A stretch of 59,066 nucleotides of DNA from Candidatus Limosilactobacillus merdigallinarum (GTDB taxonomy: Bacteria > Bacillota > Bacilli > Lactobacillales > Lactobacillaceae), in the NCBI GenBank assembly GCA_019114515.1, contig DXFH01000025.1, forward strand, positions 1-59,066, written 5' to 3'. Below, piece by piece: positions 37,628 to 46,815 of the stretch. Numbering within the stretch: position 1 is the stretch's first letter; each line of letters begins with the position of its first letter. The notes beneath the pieces are model-generated. The model was given only the letters and a program-made list of their open reading frames with translations. It was not told the DNA's origin and ran no database searches. The position numbers and the translations under genes are program-made.

Positions 37628-38467
37628 TTATTTGTTCTTGTCACCATAACCGTATGAATATGCACCATACTGCAGGTCAATTACACCATTTCCTTGCATC
37701 TTAGTGACGATCTGTGGATAGTACTTCATCTTTTTACCAAGTTGGTCTGCAGTTACATAGACCGTATTGCCATCGTTCATCAACAAGCGAATGCGGTCGG
37801 GATTCAGCTTAGTTGGTGCAAAACTGGCATCCGAAATACTATGATGAATGGCCGCCGGCAGTGTACCAATTTCTTGAGCAGTGATTTTCAAATGAACAGG
37901 TGCGTTGCCAAAGTTGCTATAAGTCACGAAATTAGTTAACGAGCCATTCGGCCCCCGATACTTCCCGTTGCTTAATAACACCTGCTGCTTACCATTCCGA
38001 TTAATCACGCCAATCACCGGATACTCGCTGATGGTTAGTTTTACTGATCGCAAGCCAGTTCGTTGTACCTTTAGGCTTTTGAGCTGTGGATTTTTCTTCT
38101 GGCCAGCCTTCAAAGCTGCATTTGGACTTTTGACAACATTGTTGATATAACGGCCAGGTTTGATATTGGTAATCTTCTGTACTTCAGAACTACTAAGGTC
38201 ATGGTTGCCAACAACAGTAACCGTTTTGATCTTACTCAATGGCGAAATGGTGTATAAGGCAATTAGTACAATCACTGCAAAGGGAATAATGACACTAAAA
38301 TATCGCCGGCGGTTACCTTGCATCTGCTTAGCAGTTAGTTTTGGCAAGGTCTGCTGCAGTGCATCTTCACGTTGGACATCATTTTCACTTGGCTGTGGCT
38401 GCTCAAGTTGATGCAGACGTTGTGAATAACGCTCGTGTTCCTTATGACCGCTGCGATCATTTACCAT
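37628..38467 (-). CDS. divIB: Cell division protein DivIB/FtsQ
   Basis: Bitopic divisome protein that stabilises FtsL. 279 residues from the ATG at 38465-38467 (nine bases after GAGGG; an upstream TTG abuts the site). A charged cytoplasmic N-terminus of about 60 residues is followed by one membrane span (YFSVIIPFAVIVLIALYTI), the POTRA domain (IKTVTVVGNHDLSSSEVQKITNIKPG) and the beta domain ending in DGNTVYVTADQLGKKMKYYPQI. Standard position between murG and ftsA. Confidence 0.93.
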   Translation of the reverse strand: MVNDRSGHKEHERYSQRLHQLEQPQPSENDVQREDALQQTLPKLTAKQMQGNRRRYFSVIIPFAVIVLIALYTISPLSKIKTVTVVGNHDLSSSEVQKITNIKPGRYINNVVKSPNAALKAGQKKNPQLKSLKVQRTGLRSVKLTISEYPVIGVINRNGKQQVLLSNGKYRGPNGSLTNFVTYSNFGNAPVHLKITAQEIGTLPAAIHHSISDASFAPTKLNPDRIRLLMNDGNTVYVTADQLGKKMKYYPQIVTKMQGNGVIDLQYGAYSYGYGDKNK

Positions 38468-38502
38468 GTCATCCAACCCTCGTTTCTTCTACTCAGCAAT
38501 TA

Positions 38503-39609
38503 CTATTGGTTATGATCTGCCATTGCACGGTGCATAACCTTAATCAGCCGGTCAGCCGCATCCGGCCGTCCCATTTTCTTAGAAGCACTAGACATTTGAT
38601 CTCGTAGCGTTTTGCTCTTCATCAACCGATCAGCTTGCACAAGCAGTGAACGTCCATCCAGTTGGTATTCTAGAATCATTGCCGCAGCCCCATTCTTGAC
38701 CAATGCTTGTGCGTTCTTCACTTGGTGGTTAGCGGTGACATATGGACTAGGAATCAAAATTGCTGGTACTCCTAAAGCAGTGATTTCAGCAATCGTGGTT
38801 GCTCCGGCACGTGATACCAATAGGTCAACTTTGGGCATCTTCGCTGGCATATTAGGAATATATGGCACTACCTTAATGTTGTCGCCAATGTTGACATTGA
38901 CCAATTCCTCTTTAACCTTGTCAAAGCGTTTCTGACCGGTAGCGAAAATTACTTGGTAGTCACGATGGTTAAATTCTGGAATGGCTTCAACGACACTTTG
39001 ATTAATCTTTGGTGCCCCTTGTGACCCACCAAAAATCATCATCGTTGGCTTATCATCACGCAAACCATCCTCAGTCCATGAATAAGTTGACTGTGCATTA
39101 GCCGCAACCTGCTGTGCTCGTGGGTTACCAGTCATTGTTACCTTTTCTTCCGGGAACTGTGAACGGGCCGCCTCAAATGCAATCGCAATTTCATCCACAA
39201 AATGACTTAAGAACTTGTTAGTGATTCCCACCACGCTGTTTTGTTCGTGAATCACTGTTGGAATGTGCATTCGCGCCGCCGCATAGAGAACAGCACCACT
39301 GACATAGCCACCTGTTCCCAAAACCACGTCCGGCCTGAAGTCACGAATGATCTTTTTAGCGTCATGAACCGACTTTAAGAATAGGTACATGGTCTTAAAG
39401 TTTTCCAGTGATAATGAACGCTTAAAGCCTTGTGTATGCAGCGTAATTAGTTTTAGTCCCGCCGCAGGGACAATTTTATTTTCCAAGCCCCGAGTTGTTC
39501 CCACATATAGAACTTCCGTATCCGGTTCAACTTGTTTTAAACGTTCAATCAGGGCGAGTGCTGGGTAGATATGGCCACCTGTACCCCCGCCGGAAACCAT
39601 TAATCGCAT
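38503..39609 (-). CDS. murG: UDP-GlcNAc:undecaprenyl-PP-MurNAc-pentapeptide GlcNAc transferase
   Basis: Makes lipid II from lipid I at the inner membrane face. 368 residues, GT-B fold; the opening [20 protein letters not shown] and the loops [31 protein letters not shown] and [34 protein letters not shown] are diagnostic. ATG at 39609 shares one base with the murD stop; AAGGAG lies before it. Confidence 0.99.
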   Translation of the reverse strand: MRLMVSGGGTGGHIYPALALIERLKQVEPDTEVLYVGTTRGLENKIVPAAGLKLITLHTQGFKRSLSLENFKTMYLFLKSVHDAKKIIRDFRPDVVLGTGGYVSGAVLYAAARMHIPTVIHEQNSVVGITNKFLSHFVDEIAIAFEAARSQFPEEKVTMTGNPRAQQVAANAQSTYSWTEDGLRDDKPTMMIFGGSQGAPKINQSVVEAIPEFNHRDYQVIFATGQKRFDKVKEELVNVNIGDNIKVVPYIPNMPAKMPKVDLLVSRAGATTIAEITALGVPAILIPSPYVTANHQVKNAQALVKNGAAAMILEYQLDGRSLLVQADRLMKSKTLRDQMSSASKKMGRPDAADRLIKVMHRAMADHNQ

Positions 39610-40985
39610 TACTTTTGCTCCTTTTGTCCTGTTAATTTTTCCACTGCTGCAATAAATTTATCACCACGGACTTCAAAACTCGGGAATTGATCCCAACTGG
39701 CATTGGCCGGTGATAAGAGAATAACATCTCCTGGCTCACTAAGTTTCCAAGCCTCTGGCACCGCAGTAATTGCATTTTCGCTTTCAATGATCGTTGACAA
39801 ACCAGCTTGTTCACCGGCAGCCTTCATCTTATCTTTGCATTGACCAAAGACGATTAGTGCCTTCACATGCTTTTTAAAGTATGGTACCAGCCGTTCAAAT
39901 GTGTATCCACGATCCAAACCACCAGCCAACAGAATTACTGGGGCGCTGAAGCCTTGTAAAGCAACCTCAGTGGCCTCAATATCCGTTGACTTAGAGTCAT
40001 TGTAGAAACGACGACCCTTGTATTCCATTACATATTGAAGACGGTGACGCACGCCACTAAACGTAGTCAAAACCTTAACAATCGCCGCATTATCAACGCC
40101 GCTCAATTTTGCGGCTGCAATAGCGGCTAAAGCATTTTCAATGTTTTGTGGTCCAATCAGGCGAATGTCTTTAGCAGCCATGATTTTTTCACCCTGCCAG
40201 TAAATATCGCCGTCCTTTTCGTATGCGCCTTTTTCGCTCCGATCAAGCCGAGAGAATGGAATGACCGTCGCGTTCGTTCGCTGAGCGATTTGTTGCCATT
40301 CATCACGATCCCAATTCATAATCAGGTAATCGTCTTTTGTTTGGTTACGGGTGATGTTTAACTTCGCGTTAATGTAGTTCTCCCGTGTCTTGTGGTAATC
40401 CAAGTGGTTAGCAAAGATATTCGTAATGACCGCAATATGCGGGTGAATTTCAGGTGCACCTAGTAGTTGGAAGCTTGAAAGCTCCGTTACCAAAGTGTCA
40501 TCCTTGCTCATTATAGCAGCCACCTTGCTAAAGGAAACACCGATATTACCCGCGTACTTGCTTTCATGAGCCAAGCCTTCTGCACACATCTGCTGGATTA
40601 AAGTCGTCGTGGTCGTCTTACCATTGGAACCGGTGACGCTGATCAAATGACCAGGGAAGATTTCATAGCCTAATTCAGCTTCCGTAATGACCGGAATTCC
40701 TTTTTTAACGAAGGCAGCCACTAGCGGCACATCATATGGAATACCAGGATTCTTAACCATGTAGTCAAAGCCTTCATCAGCCAAGCTAACAGGGTTAGAC
40801 CCCGTAATCACTTTAATGCCGTCCTTTTCCAGGTCAGCAACCACTGTGGAATCCTTTGGTGTCTTTTGGTCGTTTGCAACCACTTGTGCACCCAGTTTCA
40901 CCAATAAATGAGCTGCATTGATGCCGCTAATGCCAAAGCCCATCACTAACACTTTTTTATTCTGATACTTTGTAACTTGCTTCAT
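39609..40985 (-). CDS. murD: UDP-N-acetylmuramoylalanine-D-glutamate ligase
   Basis: ATP-dependent ligase adding D-Glu to UDP-MurNAc-L-Ala. 458 residues. N-terminal Rossmann domain ([17 protein letters not shown]), ATP loop [27 protein letters not shown] and the C-terminal [17 protein letters not shown] and [12 protein letters not shown] motifs. The ATG at 40983-40985 is six bases after GAGGTG; the GTG inside that site is rejected as the start. Confidence 0.98.
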   Translation of the reverse strand: MKQVTKYQNKKVLVMGFGISGINAAHLLVKLGAQVVANDQKTPKDSTVVADLEKDGIKVITGSNPVSLADEGFDYMVKNPGIPYDVPLVAAFVKKGIPVITEAELGYEIFPGHLISVTGSNGKTTTTTLIQQMCAEGLAHESKYAGNIGVSFSKVAAIMSKDDTLVTELSSFQLLGAPEIHPHIAVITNIFANHLDYHKTRENYINAKLNITRNQTKDDYLIMNWDRDEWQQIAQRTNATVIPFSRLDRSEKGAYEKDGDIYWQGEKIMAAKDIRLIGPQNIENALAAIAAAKLSGVDNAAIVKVLTTFSGVRHRLQYVMEYKGRRFYNDSKSTDIEATEVALQGFSAPVILLAGGLDRGYTFERLVPYFKKHVKALIVFGQCKDKMKAAGEQAGLSTIIESENAITAVPEAWKLSEPGDVILLSPANASWDQFPSFEVRGDKFIAAVEKLTGQKEQK

Positions 40986-41003
40986 TATTTTCACCTCGCC
41001 TGA

Positions 41004-41972
41004 TTAGCCGACTAACAAAATAAACAACAATGAAATAACCGATGCAACTGCGGTAACTGCCCAGAAAACACCATCAATCTTCCATTCACTCCAGCCCATC
41101 AGTTCAAAAGTATGGTGAATTGGTGTCATCTTAAAGATCCGCTTGCCAGTAGTCTTAAAAGAAATGACCTGCAGCATCACACTTGCCGTTTCGACGACAT
41201 AAACAATACCAATTACTAACAAGGACCATTCGTGATGCAATAGTAACGATACGGCAGCTAAGCTAGCACCTAAAGCCAAAGACCCCATGTCACCCATAAA
41301 GATCTGTGCGGGCTTGTGGTTATATGGGAAGAAACCAATGAGGGCGCCAATTAATGCCATGCAGAATAAGGCCACTTCCATCTGTCCTTGAACCAAAGCG
41401 ATAATTAAATAAGCTAAGAAGGAAATGGTTGCACAGCCAGTAACCAGACCATCCAATCCATCGGTTAAATTAACGGCATTAGAAAAGCCTACCATCCAAA
41501 AGATAATAAATAGACCGTATAACCACCCCATCTGACTGTTACCAAAACCCATTTGGAAGCCTTCGTGCTGGTAGATCACGGTAAAGACCATCGCTGCAAT
41601 CACTTGGCAGAGAAATTTCTGCCATGCCTTAAAGCCTTCATTTTGATGATGGAAGATCTTAATACTATCGTCCCACATCCCAATCAGGCCAAAAACAACT
41701 AATGTGAACAAAAGTGCCCACATAGTATTACTTAAAAGGCCGTTAAACGGGGCAACGATTAAGATTGCAATCACGGTTGCAATGATATACAGCAAACCAC
41801 CCATTGTAGGTGTGCCAGCCTTTTTCTTATGCCAAGTTGGACCAACCTTGCGAATCTGCTGACCTTCCTTCTTCGCACGGAAATACTTGATCAAGTGCGG
41901 CATAAGGAAATAAGTAATTAAACCGGCAATCAACAATGCGACTAATCCACTAATAAGATATTGGGGTGACAT
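41004..41972 (-). CDS. mraY: Phospho-N-acetylmuramoyl-pentapeptide transferase
   Basis: Membrane enzyme that makes lipid I from UDP-MurNAc-pentapeptide and undecaprenyl phosphate. 322 residues, ten predicted spans. Signature segments: GTPTMGGLLYI, the aspartates in NLTDGLDGL, FMGDMGSLALGASLAA, and MTPIHHTFELMGWSEWKI (HHH-like motif). ATG after GAGAGGAAG. Between pbp2B and murD as usual. Confidence 0.98.
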   Translation of the reverse strand: MSPQYLISGLVALLIAGLITYFLMPHLIKYFRAKKEGQQIRKVGPTWHKKKAGTPTMGGLLYIIATVIAILIVAPFNGLLSNTMWALLFTLVVFGLIGMWDDSIKIFHHQNEGFKAWQKFLCQVIAAMVFTVIYQHEGFQMGFGNSQMGWLYGLFIIFWMVGFSNAVNLTDGLDGLVTGCATISFLAYLIIALVQGQMEVALFCMALIGALIGFFPYNHKPAQIFMGDMGSLALGASLAAVSLLLHHEWSLLVIGIVYVVETASVMLQVISFKTTGKRIFKMTPIHHTFELMGWSEWKIDGVFWAVTAVASVISLLFILLVG

Positions 41973-42073
41973 CGAAAAATTCTTCCTCTCTAAGATTTAT
42001 ACTTGATGCTTAAAAATTGAAATAAATTAAAAGATGACCATTGATTTTGCTTATCTAGTACATTTGATTGCAA

Positions 42074-44230
42074 TTAGTGCTGGACAAACTTAACTTCTAG
42101 GGTTTGACCATTCTTCAAAACAGTATCCTTCGTGATACTTTGTTCATTCACAAAACCACTGCCAGACGAACGCAAGTGTAAATTCAATGCTTGTGCAAGT
42201 GCACTTACATCTGCTTGTGACCAATTAGTAATATCAGGCATCTTAACTTGTCCACTGGTTAACAACAAAATGCGGTTGTTATAGACAATTGAACTGCCTG
42301 CCGGCAATGATTGCCAGGTGACTTTGTTGCCACTGCCTAAGACAGTTACCTGTAAGTGCTCTTTACTCAGTGCATCTTGAGCTTTGTTCTTATTTAAACC
42401 TTTAACTGAAGGCACTTGACTGATACCGTCACTCTTTTTATGGCTGGAACTATGATTGTCCATTAAAGATTTGATTAAAGACGACGTAATTGTCGCCATA
42501 GATTTTTCCGGAACGTCATGTAAGGTAGTTGGCTGTTTCATGGTTAAATAGATAATGTAACGAGGCTTATTTGCCGGGAACATGCCCACAAATGAATAGA
42601 TATAGTTACTAGAACCTTGCTGGTATCCGTGAGCACTACCAATTTGCGCAGTGCCCGTTTTGCCTGCTAGACGGACACCATCAACTTGGTAAACCTGACC
42701 AGTGCCCTTTTTATCATAAATAACTCCTTCCATTAATTTTCGAACCTGCTTAGCCGTACTTGCACTTATTGGGTGTCCTACTTCTACAGGTTTAACCTTT
42801 TTAACGGTCTTGCCACTCGGACTGGTTACCTTATCAATCCAGTAAGGTCGCATCATTTTACCATTATTAGCCACAGCTGAAAAGGCCTGCATCATCTGCA
42901 TTGTATTGACAGTCAATCCTTGACCAAAAGCGGTGTTCGATTGCTGCAGTGCACCTTTAAAACTGCTGTAGCCTGAGAACTCATCAGACATGCCATATAC
43001 ATGTACTGGCTTGAAAAAACCAAAGCGATTCAGGTAACTCTTCCAAGTGTTAGCCCCCATGTTTTGTTCAATGTGAGCAAAACCGACGTTACTAGAACGA
43101 TAAAAGGCCTCACGATAAGTAATATCACCCCAGCCAGCTTGATCCCAGTCCGTGACTTTTCCGCCGCCTAACTCCCAGGTACCAGAATGGTAGGTGGCAT
43201 CCGGATTAAAATGTCCCGAATCAATAGCTGCGCTTAAAGCGATTACTTTCATCGTTGATCCGGGTTCATAGGTGTCCTGAGTTAGAGCGTTCGTCCAAAC
43301 AGGCTTCTTGGACTTTAGATTAGGCCTCTGGGTAGCGGCAATAATTTTGCCCGTCTTGGCTTCCATTAAAACTGCACTCATGGCAGATGGTTTAGCTTGA
43401 TCGTAGACATTATCAATGCGATTTTCCAATTGTTGTTGAATTCGGTTATCAAGCGTCGTTTTAACGCTATCACCGTTCTCGACAGCAGACGTCTTACCCT
43501 TACTGCCACGCAGTTGTGAGCCATATAAAGCAGTTGAGGACTTCTTAATACCATTGCGGCCACTCAACTCTTTATTTAGGTCTTTTTCTAGCCCCAAGCG
43601 GCCAACTAAAGTTACCTGCATCGTCTTTTTGTTAGTCACTGGGCTGGCTAAACCTATCAATTGTCGTGCAAAGTTGCCCTCAGGATATTGACGAGCTGGA
43701 TTTTTGATGAATTTAATTCCTGGCAAGTTGCGACTCTTGATTTCTTCCATCTTATTAACGGAAAGATTGCTGCCATTCGGACCGAATTGTACCTGAAAAA
43801 CACCTTTTTTGGATGGGTTTAAGTCTTTATAAATTTTGTCTTCTGACATATCCAGGTAACCAGACAAGATACGCGCTGTTTTGCGCTTATTAGCAACATA
43901 TTTAGGCTTTCCATCTTTGTCCTTTTGTTGATGGTCCAAAACTGCATACACAGTATAGGTGTTGCTATCTTCGGCTAAAATATTACCCTGCGCATCAGTG
44001 ATTTTTCCCCGCCGTGCACGCACAAACTGGGATTGAGTATAACGCTGCTGCGCCGCACTTTTTAAATCGTGATTTTTAACATCCTTAAAAATTGCAATAG
44101 AACCAAAACGAACGATAAATAAGAGAAAGACAATGATGGCTACTATGCGCAGCCATTGGCCGAAGCCACGTTCGTTGTGCTTATATCCCTTGTTTATCGT
44201 TCGTTGAGAATGACGTTTAAATTTCATCAC
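42074..44230 (-). CDS. pbp2B: Division-specific transpeptidase, penicillin-binding protein 2B type
   Basis: Class B PBP that cross-links septal peptidoglycan with FtsW. 718 residues: a short cytoplasmic N-terminus, one membrane anchor (about 27-48), the dimerisation domain (RRGKITDAQGNILAEDSNTYTVYA), then the transpeptidase with STMK (PGSTMKVIALSAA), SSN (YRSSNVGFAH) and KTG (LAGKTGTAQIG). Two C-terminal PASTA repeats follow (VPSVKGLNKNKAQDAL and MPDITNWSQADVSALAQAL). The start is GTG at 44228-44230, ten bases after AAGGA, overlapping the ftsL stop; an ATG follows immediately. Confidence 0.95.
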   Translation of the reverse strand: MMKFKRHSQRTINKGYKHNERGFGQWLRIVAIIVFLLFIVRFGSIAIFKDVKNHDLKSAAQQRYTQSQFVRARRGKITDAQGNILAEDSNTYTVYAVLDHQQKDKDGKPKYVANKRKTARILSGYLDMSEDKIYKDLNPSKKGVFQVQFGPNGSNLSVNKMEEIKSRNLPGIKFIKNPARQYPEGNFARQLIGLASPVTNKKTMQVTLVGRLGLEKDLNKELSGRNGIKKSSTALYGSQLRGSKGKTSAVENGDSVKTTLDNRIQQQLENRIDNVYDQAKPSAMSAVLMEAKTGKIIAATQRPNLKSKKPVWTNALTQDTYEPGSTMKVIALSAAIDSGHFNPDATYHSGTWELGGGKVTDWDQAGWGDITYREAFYRSSNVGFAHIEQNMGANTWKSYLNRFGFFKPVHVYGMSDEFSGYSSFKGALQQSNTAFGQGLTVNTMQMMQAFSAVANNGKMMRPYWIDKVTSPSGKTVKKVKPVEVGHPISASTAKQVRKLMEGVIYDKKGTGQVYQVDGVRLAGKTGTAQIGSAHGYQQGSSNYIYSFVGMFPANKPRYIIYLTMKQPTTLHDVPEKSMATITSSLIKSLMDNHSSSHKKSDGISQVPSVKGLNKNKAQDALSKEHLQVTVLGSGNKVTWQSLPAGSSIVYNNRILLLTSGQVKMPDITNWSQADVSALAQALNLHLRSSGSGFVNEQSITKDTVLKNGQTLEVKFVQH

Positions 44231-44601
44231 TGGTTAACGTTCCTTACATCAGAATTTGCATCTTTAAAGTTATATTGTACCGCAGTTTTATTTAAATGTG
44301 ATTGACTTGTCAAATCACTGATTTCTTCACGTTGACTGATATTGGAATTATTAACCGCACTGATTTTGGTTTGCACACTTTGCAATTGCCGTTGCGCATT
44401 ACCGATACTGATTTTAGTAGCAACCAATGTAATCATCATTACGACAACGATCGCTGCACAAACAGTCGTTAATAAACATTCAAACTTGGAGAAAGGTACC
44501 GTTTGATTAACCGGTGCAGCCAAACTTTGTGGCCGCAGTTGTCTTTCAGGTTGTACATTTTGTTTCAGTTTTCTTGCGGTATTAGTATTCCAATCCATCA
44601 T
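44227..44601 (-). CDS. ftsL: Cell division protein FtsL
   Basis: Small bitopic divisome protein. 124 residues: a cytoplasmic part of about 47 residues, a membrane span (LLTTVCAAIVVVMMITLVATKI) and an external coiled coil (NAQRQLQSVQTKISAVNNSNISQREEISDLTSQ). Assigned by topology and by its place between rsmH and pbp2B, since FtsL sequences diverge strongly. The ATG at 44599-44601 is nine bases after AAGGA. Confidence 0.93.
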   Translation of the reverse strand: MMDWNTNTARKLKQNVQPERQLRPQSLAAPVNQTVPFSKFECLLTTVCAAIVVVMMITLVATKISIGNAQRQLQSVQTKISAVNNSNISQREEISDLTSQSHLNKTAVQYNFKDANSDVRNVNQ

Positions 44602-44617
44602 CCAACACGATCCTTAA

Positions 44618-45562
44618 TTAACTATCTAATTTTTCAATAACTCTGAGTTTTGCGCTATGTGCACGGTGATTAGCCATTAATTCTGACTGAGTTGGTTCAA
44701 TTGGCTTGCGATTAACCAATCGAAAATCAGGCTTCTTGTCATCGGGAATAATTGGCAGGCCCGGTGGTAATTCAGGCAATGAACTCTTTTCTTTAAACAT
44801 TGTTTTCACCAGCCGATCTTCCAATGATTGGAAGGTGATCACACTGATGCATCCACCAGGATTTAATAAATCAAAGGCCTGTTCTAGCGATTCCTCTAAC
44901 GCACCCAATTCATCATTCACCGCAATCCGAATTGCTTGAAAGCTCTTCTTCGCAGGGTGGCCACCATGGCGACGAGCCCGGGCTGGAATAGCCTCTTTGA
45001 TGACATCCACTAGCTGAAACGTGCTATTAATTGGCTGATGATGACGTGTTTTTTCAATGTTTCTAGCAATAGACTTAGCAAACTTTTCTTCTCCATAGCG
45101 GTAAAGGATACGCACGAGATCTTCATACGGCCATTCATTAACGATGGTCTTCGCTGTTAGCTCCTGTTCCTGATTCATCCGCATATCTAGCTCAGCATCG
45201 TGCTGATAAGAAAAGCCACGCTGACTATCATCAAATTGTGGTGATGAGACACCTAAATCATAGACAATCCCATCAATTTTAGATATTCCTTTAGCTGCTA
45301 ATGCTTGTTTTAAATGGCGAAAATTATCGCGAATCAAGGTTAATTTGCCTGACGCAATTGCTTCTTTTAGGTGCTGCTGATTATATGCAATTGCTTCTTC
45401 GTCCTGGTCAAAGGAAAATAAATGACCAGCTTGCAAGCGTGACAAGATCAAGCAGGTATGGCCACCACCACCAAGAGTGGCATCCACATAAATGCCATCT
45501 GGCTGGATATTTAAATTGTCGACTGCTTCATTGAGAAGAACAGTAACATGTTTAAATTCCAT
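44618..45562 (-). CDS. rsmH: 16S rRNA (cytosine1402-N4)-methyltransferase
   Basis: Methylates N4 of C1402 in the ribosomal P site. 314 residues: [34 protein letters not shown] (SAM motif), [46 protein letters not shown] and [15 protein letters not shown], all characteristic. ATG after GAGGAGAG. Second gene of the dcw cluster. Confidence 0.99.
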   Translation of the reverse strand: MEFKHVTVLLNEAVDNLNIQPDGIYVDATLGGGGHTCLILSRLQAGHLFSFDQDEEAIAYNQQHLKEAIASGKLTLIRDNFRHLKQALAAKGISKIDGIVYDLGVSSPQFDDSQRGFSYQHDAELDMRMNQEQELTAKTIVNEWPYEDLVRILYRYGEEKFAKSIARNIEKTRHHQPINSTFQLVDVIKEAIPARARRHGGHPAKKSFQAIRIAVNDELGALEESLEQAFDLLNPGGCISVITFQSLEDRLVKTMFKEKSSLPELPPGLPIIPDDKKPDFRLVNRKPIEPTQSELMANHRAHSAKLRVIEKLDS

Positions 45563-45574
45563 TGATACTCTCCT

Positions 45575-46003
45575 CTAAAAATCAAAGTCAATTTGTTCAG
45601 CAACATCATCAAAGTCTGCTGCAGCATCCTCGCTGTATTTCTTCCAAGCTGCTTCATCCCAAATTTCAAAATGAGATGATACGCCAACAATCATGCATTT
45701 CTTTTGGATATCGGCATAGTCAATCAGGGTTTGTGAAAGGTTAACCCTGCCTTGCCGATCAAATTCACATTCAATTGCCGCTGAATAAATCAGTCGGACA
45801 AACTGCCGCACATTCTTTTTGGTCATGGGCAACTTATTAAGCTGATCCTTCAGCTGTTCCCATTCCTTCATTGAATAGCCAGACAAGCATTTGTCCATGC
45901 CACGAGTAATCACAAAACGCTCCCCTAATTGGGAACGAAACTTAGCAGGAATGATCAGCCGGCCCTTATTATCAATCGTGTGATTAAATTCACCCATGAA
46001 CAC
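45575..46003 (-). CDS. mraZ: Transcriptional regulator MraZ
   Basis: AbrB-fold ring-forming regulator, first gene of the dcw cluster, known to bind repeats in its own promoter. 142 residues with duplicated DxxGR motifs: FNHTIDNKGRLIIPAKFR and CEFDRQGRVNLSQTLIDYA. The start is GTG at 46001-46003 (VFMGEF, read as MFMGEF as in relatives), nine bases after AGGGG; the ATG two codons later is farther from the site. Three GTGG decamers at 46041-46070 cover its promoter. Confidence 0.97.
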   Translation of the reverse strand: MFMGEFNHTIDNKGRLIIPAKFRSQLGERFVITRGMDKCLSGYSMKEWEQLKDQLNKLPMTKKNVRQFVRLIYSAAIECEFDRQGRVNLSQTLIDYADIQKKCMIVGVSSHFEIWDEAAWKKYSEDAAADFDDVAEQIDFDF

Positions 46004-46040
46004 GACTGCTCACCCCTTCCTATCTATGATCACAAGGTTA

Positions 46041-46070
46041 ATTCTACCACAATACCCCACTTCCCACCAC
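46041..46070 (-). promoter_or_regulatory. mraZ promoter with three 10-bp GTGG repeats (MraZ boxes)
   Basis: Minus strand: GTGGTGGGAA, GTGGGGTATT and GTGGTAGAAT stand head to tail with an exact 10-base period. The last includes an extended -10 (TGG-TAGAAT, 46041-46049); no good -35 is present. MraZ of other bacteria binds 10-bp-periodic GTGG/TGGG repeats upstream of mraZ and represses. Here binding would cover the -10. Confidence 0.7.
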
Positions 46071-46101
46071 ACAGTTTCACCATTTACCATAAAAAGCCAC
46101 A

Positions 46102-46133
46102 AAAAAAGATCCCCTCATTTGAGGAGATCTTTT
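46102..46133. terminator. Terminator downstream of the DUF3397 gene
   Basis: Stem AAAGATC-CCTC / GAGG-GATCTTT with loop AAAT and a run of seven T residues on the minus strand, separating DUF3397 from the mraZ promoter. Confidence 0.85.
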
Positions 46134-46154
46134 CATCATTGACTTATCAGTGTT

Positions 46155-46511
46155 TTAAGCAGTGGGTAATGGTGGTAGAAGATTGGCAAAAACCAATGCG
46201 GCAACTGAAAGCAGGCAGGTTATTCGCCAGTAGGAACGCCAAAATCGCGAGTACAAAAATTCATCATTTTGCAGACGCTGGGAAGTGGCCAAAAGTAGTC
46301 CTAAAGCAGCTAAAATCGCCGCTGGATAAGAAAAATAATAAGTCCCCACTTTCCACCAGGTCAAAAACAGCAGCAAAATTGACCACCCCAGTGGATAATG
46401 TACCCGTCGATGCCCCGGATTATTAAAAGAACGGATCTTTGCCCATAATTTTTCTAACAACCAATAAGCGGCTAATATCAGTATTTGAATGATCAGCTGA
46501 CGAATATGCAT
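46155..46511 (-). CDS. DUF3397 family membrane protein
   Basis: 118 residues from the ATG at 46509-46511 (GGGG six bases upstream). Four hydrophobic segments (LIIQILILAAYWLLEKLW, GWSILLLFLTWW, YPAAILAALGLLLA, ITCLLSVAALVFANLL) match the small DUF3397 membrane family that stands upstream of mraZ in lactobacilli. No function is known. It has its own terminator before the dcw promoter. Confidence 0.82.
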   Translation of the reverse strand: MHIRQLIIQILILAAYWLLEKLWAKIRSFNNPGHRRVHYPLGWSILLLFLTWWKVGTYYFSYPAAILAALGLLLATSQRLQNDEFLYSRFWRSYWRITCLLSVAALVFANLLPPLPTA

Positions 46512-46567
46512 TGCAAACCCCACTCTTTTTTGTATTTAAAGTTTATCTTATCATTACTTAACGAAAT

Positions 46568-46596
46568 TTGAAATTACAGCGGCAATTGTTTAAACT
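46568..46596 (+). promoter_or_regulatory. Promoter of the DUF4044 gene
   Basis: -35 TTGAAA (46568-46573), 17-base spacer, -10 TAAACT (46591-46596), 33 bases before the ATG. Confidence 0.7.
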
Positions 46597-46629
46597 ATGT
46601 GCAGTTAATAAATAAAGGATGAATCACTA

Positions 46630-46749
46630 ATGCAGAAAAAGAAGAAATCCACTTTTCAAAAAATCACAATGGTGGCCGTTTGGTTAATGCTGATTGCCAT
46701 GCTGGGATCACTAATCTTAGGTGCCATCTCATCATTAGGCATGTTCTAA
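46630..46749 (+). CDS. DUF4044 family micro-membrane protein
   Basis: 39 residues. A basic start (MQKKKKSTFQK) is followed by a single hydrophobic helix (TMVAVWLMLIAMLGSLILGAI) and a short end, the layout of the DUF4044 family found in lactobacilli and streptococci. The ATG at 46630-46632 follows AAGGATG at eight bases, with its own promoter and the strong hairpin at 46766-46809. It is a real gene in a space that would otherwise look empty. Function unknown; the topology suggests a small membrane or divisome accessory. Confidence 0.85.
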   Translation: MQKKKKSTFQKITMVAVWLMLIAMLGSLILGAISSLGMF

Positions 46750-46765
46750 TATAAATTAGAAATTC

Positions 46766-46809
46766 AAAAAGTCGCGAGTGCTTGTTAACAAACATTCGCG
46801 ACTTTTTTG
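46766..46809. terminator. Bidirectional terminator between DUF4044 and ftsK
   Basis: Stem AAAAAGTCGCGA / TCGCGACTTTTT (12 pairs), 18-base loop; A and T runs on both sides. Confidence 0.9.
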
Positions 46810-46815
46810 TTGTTC

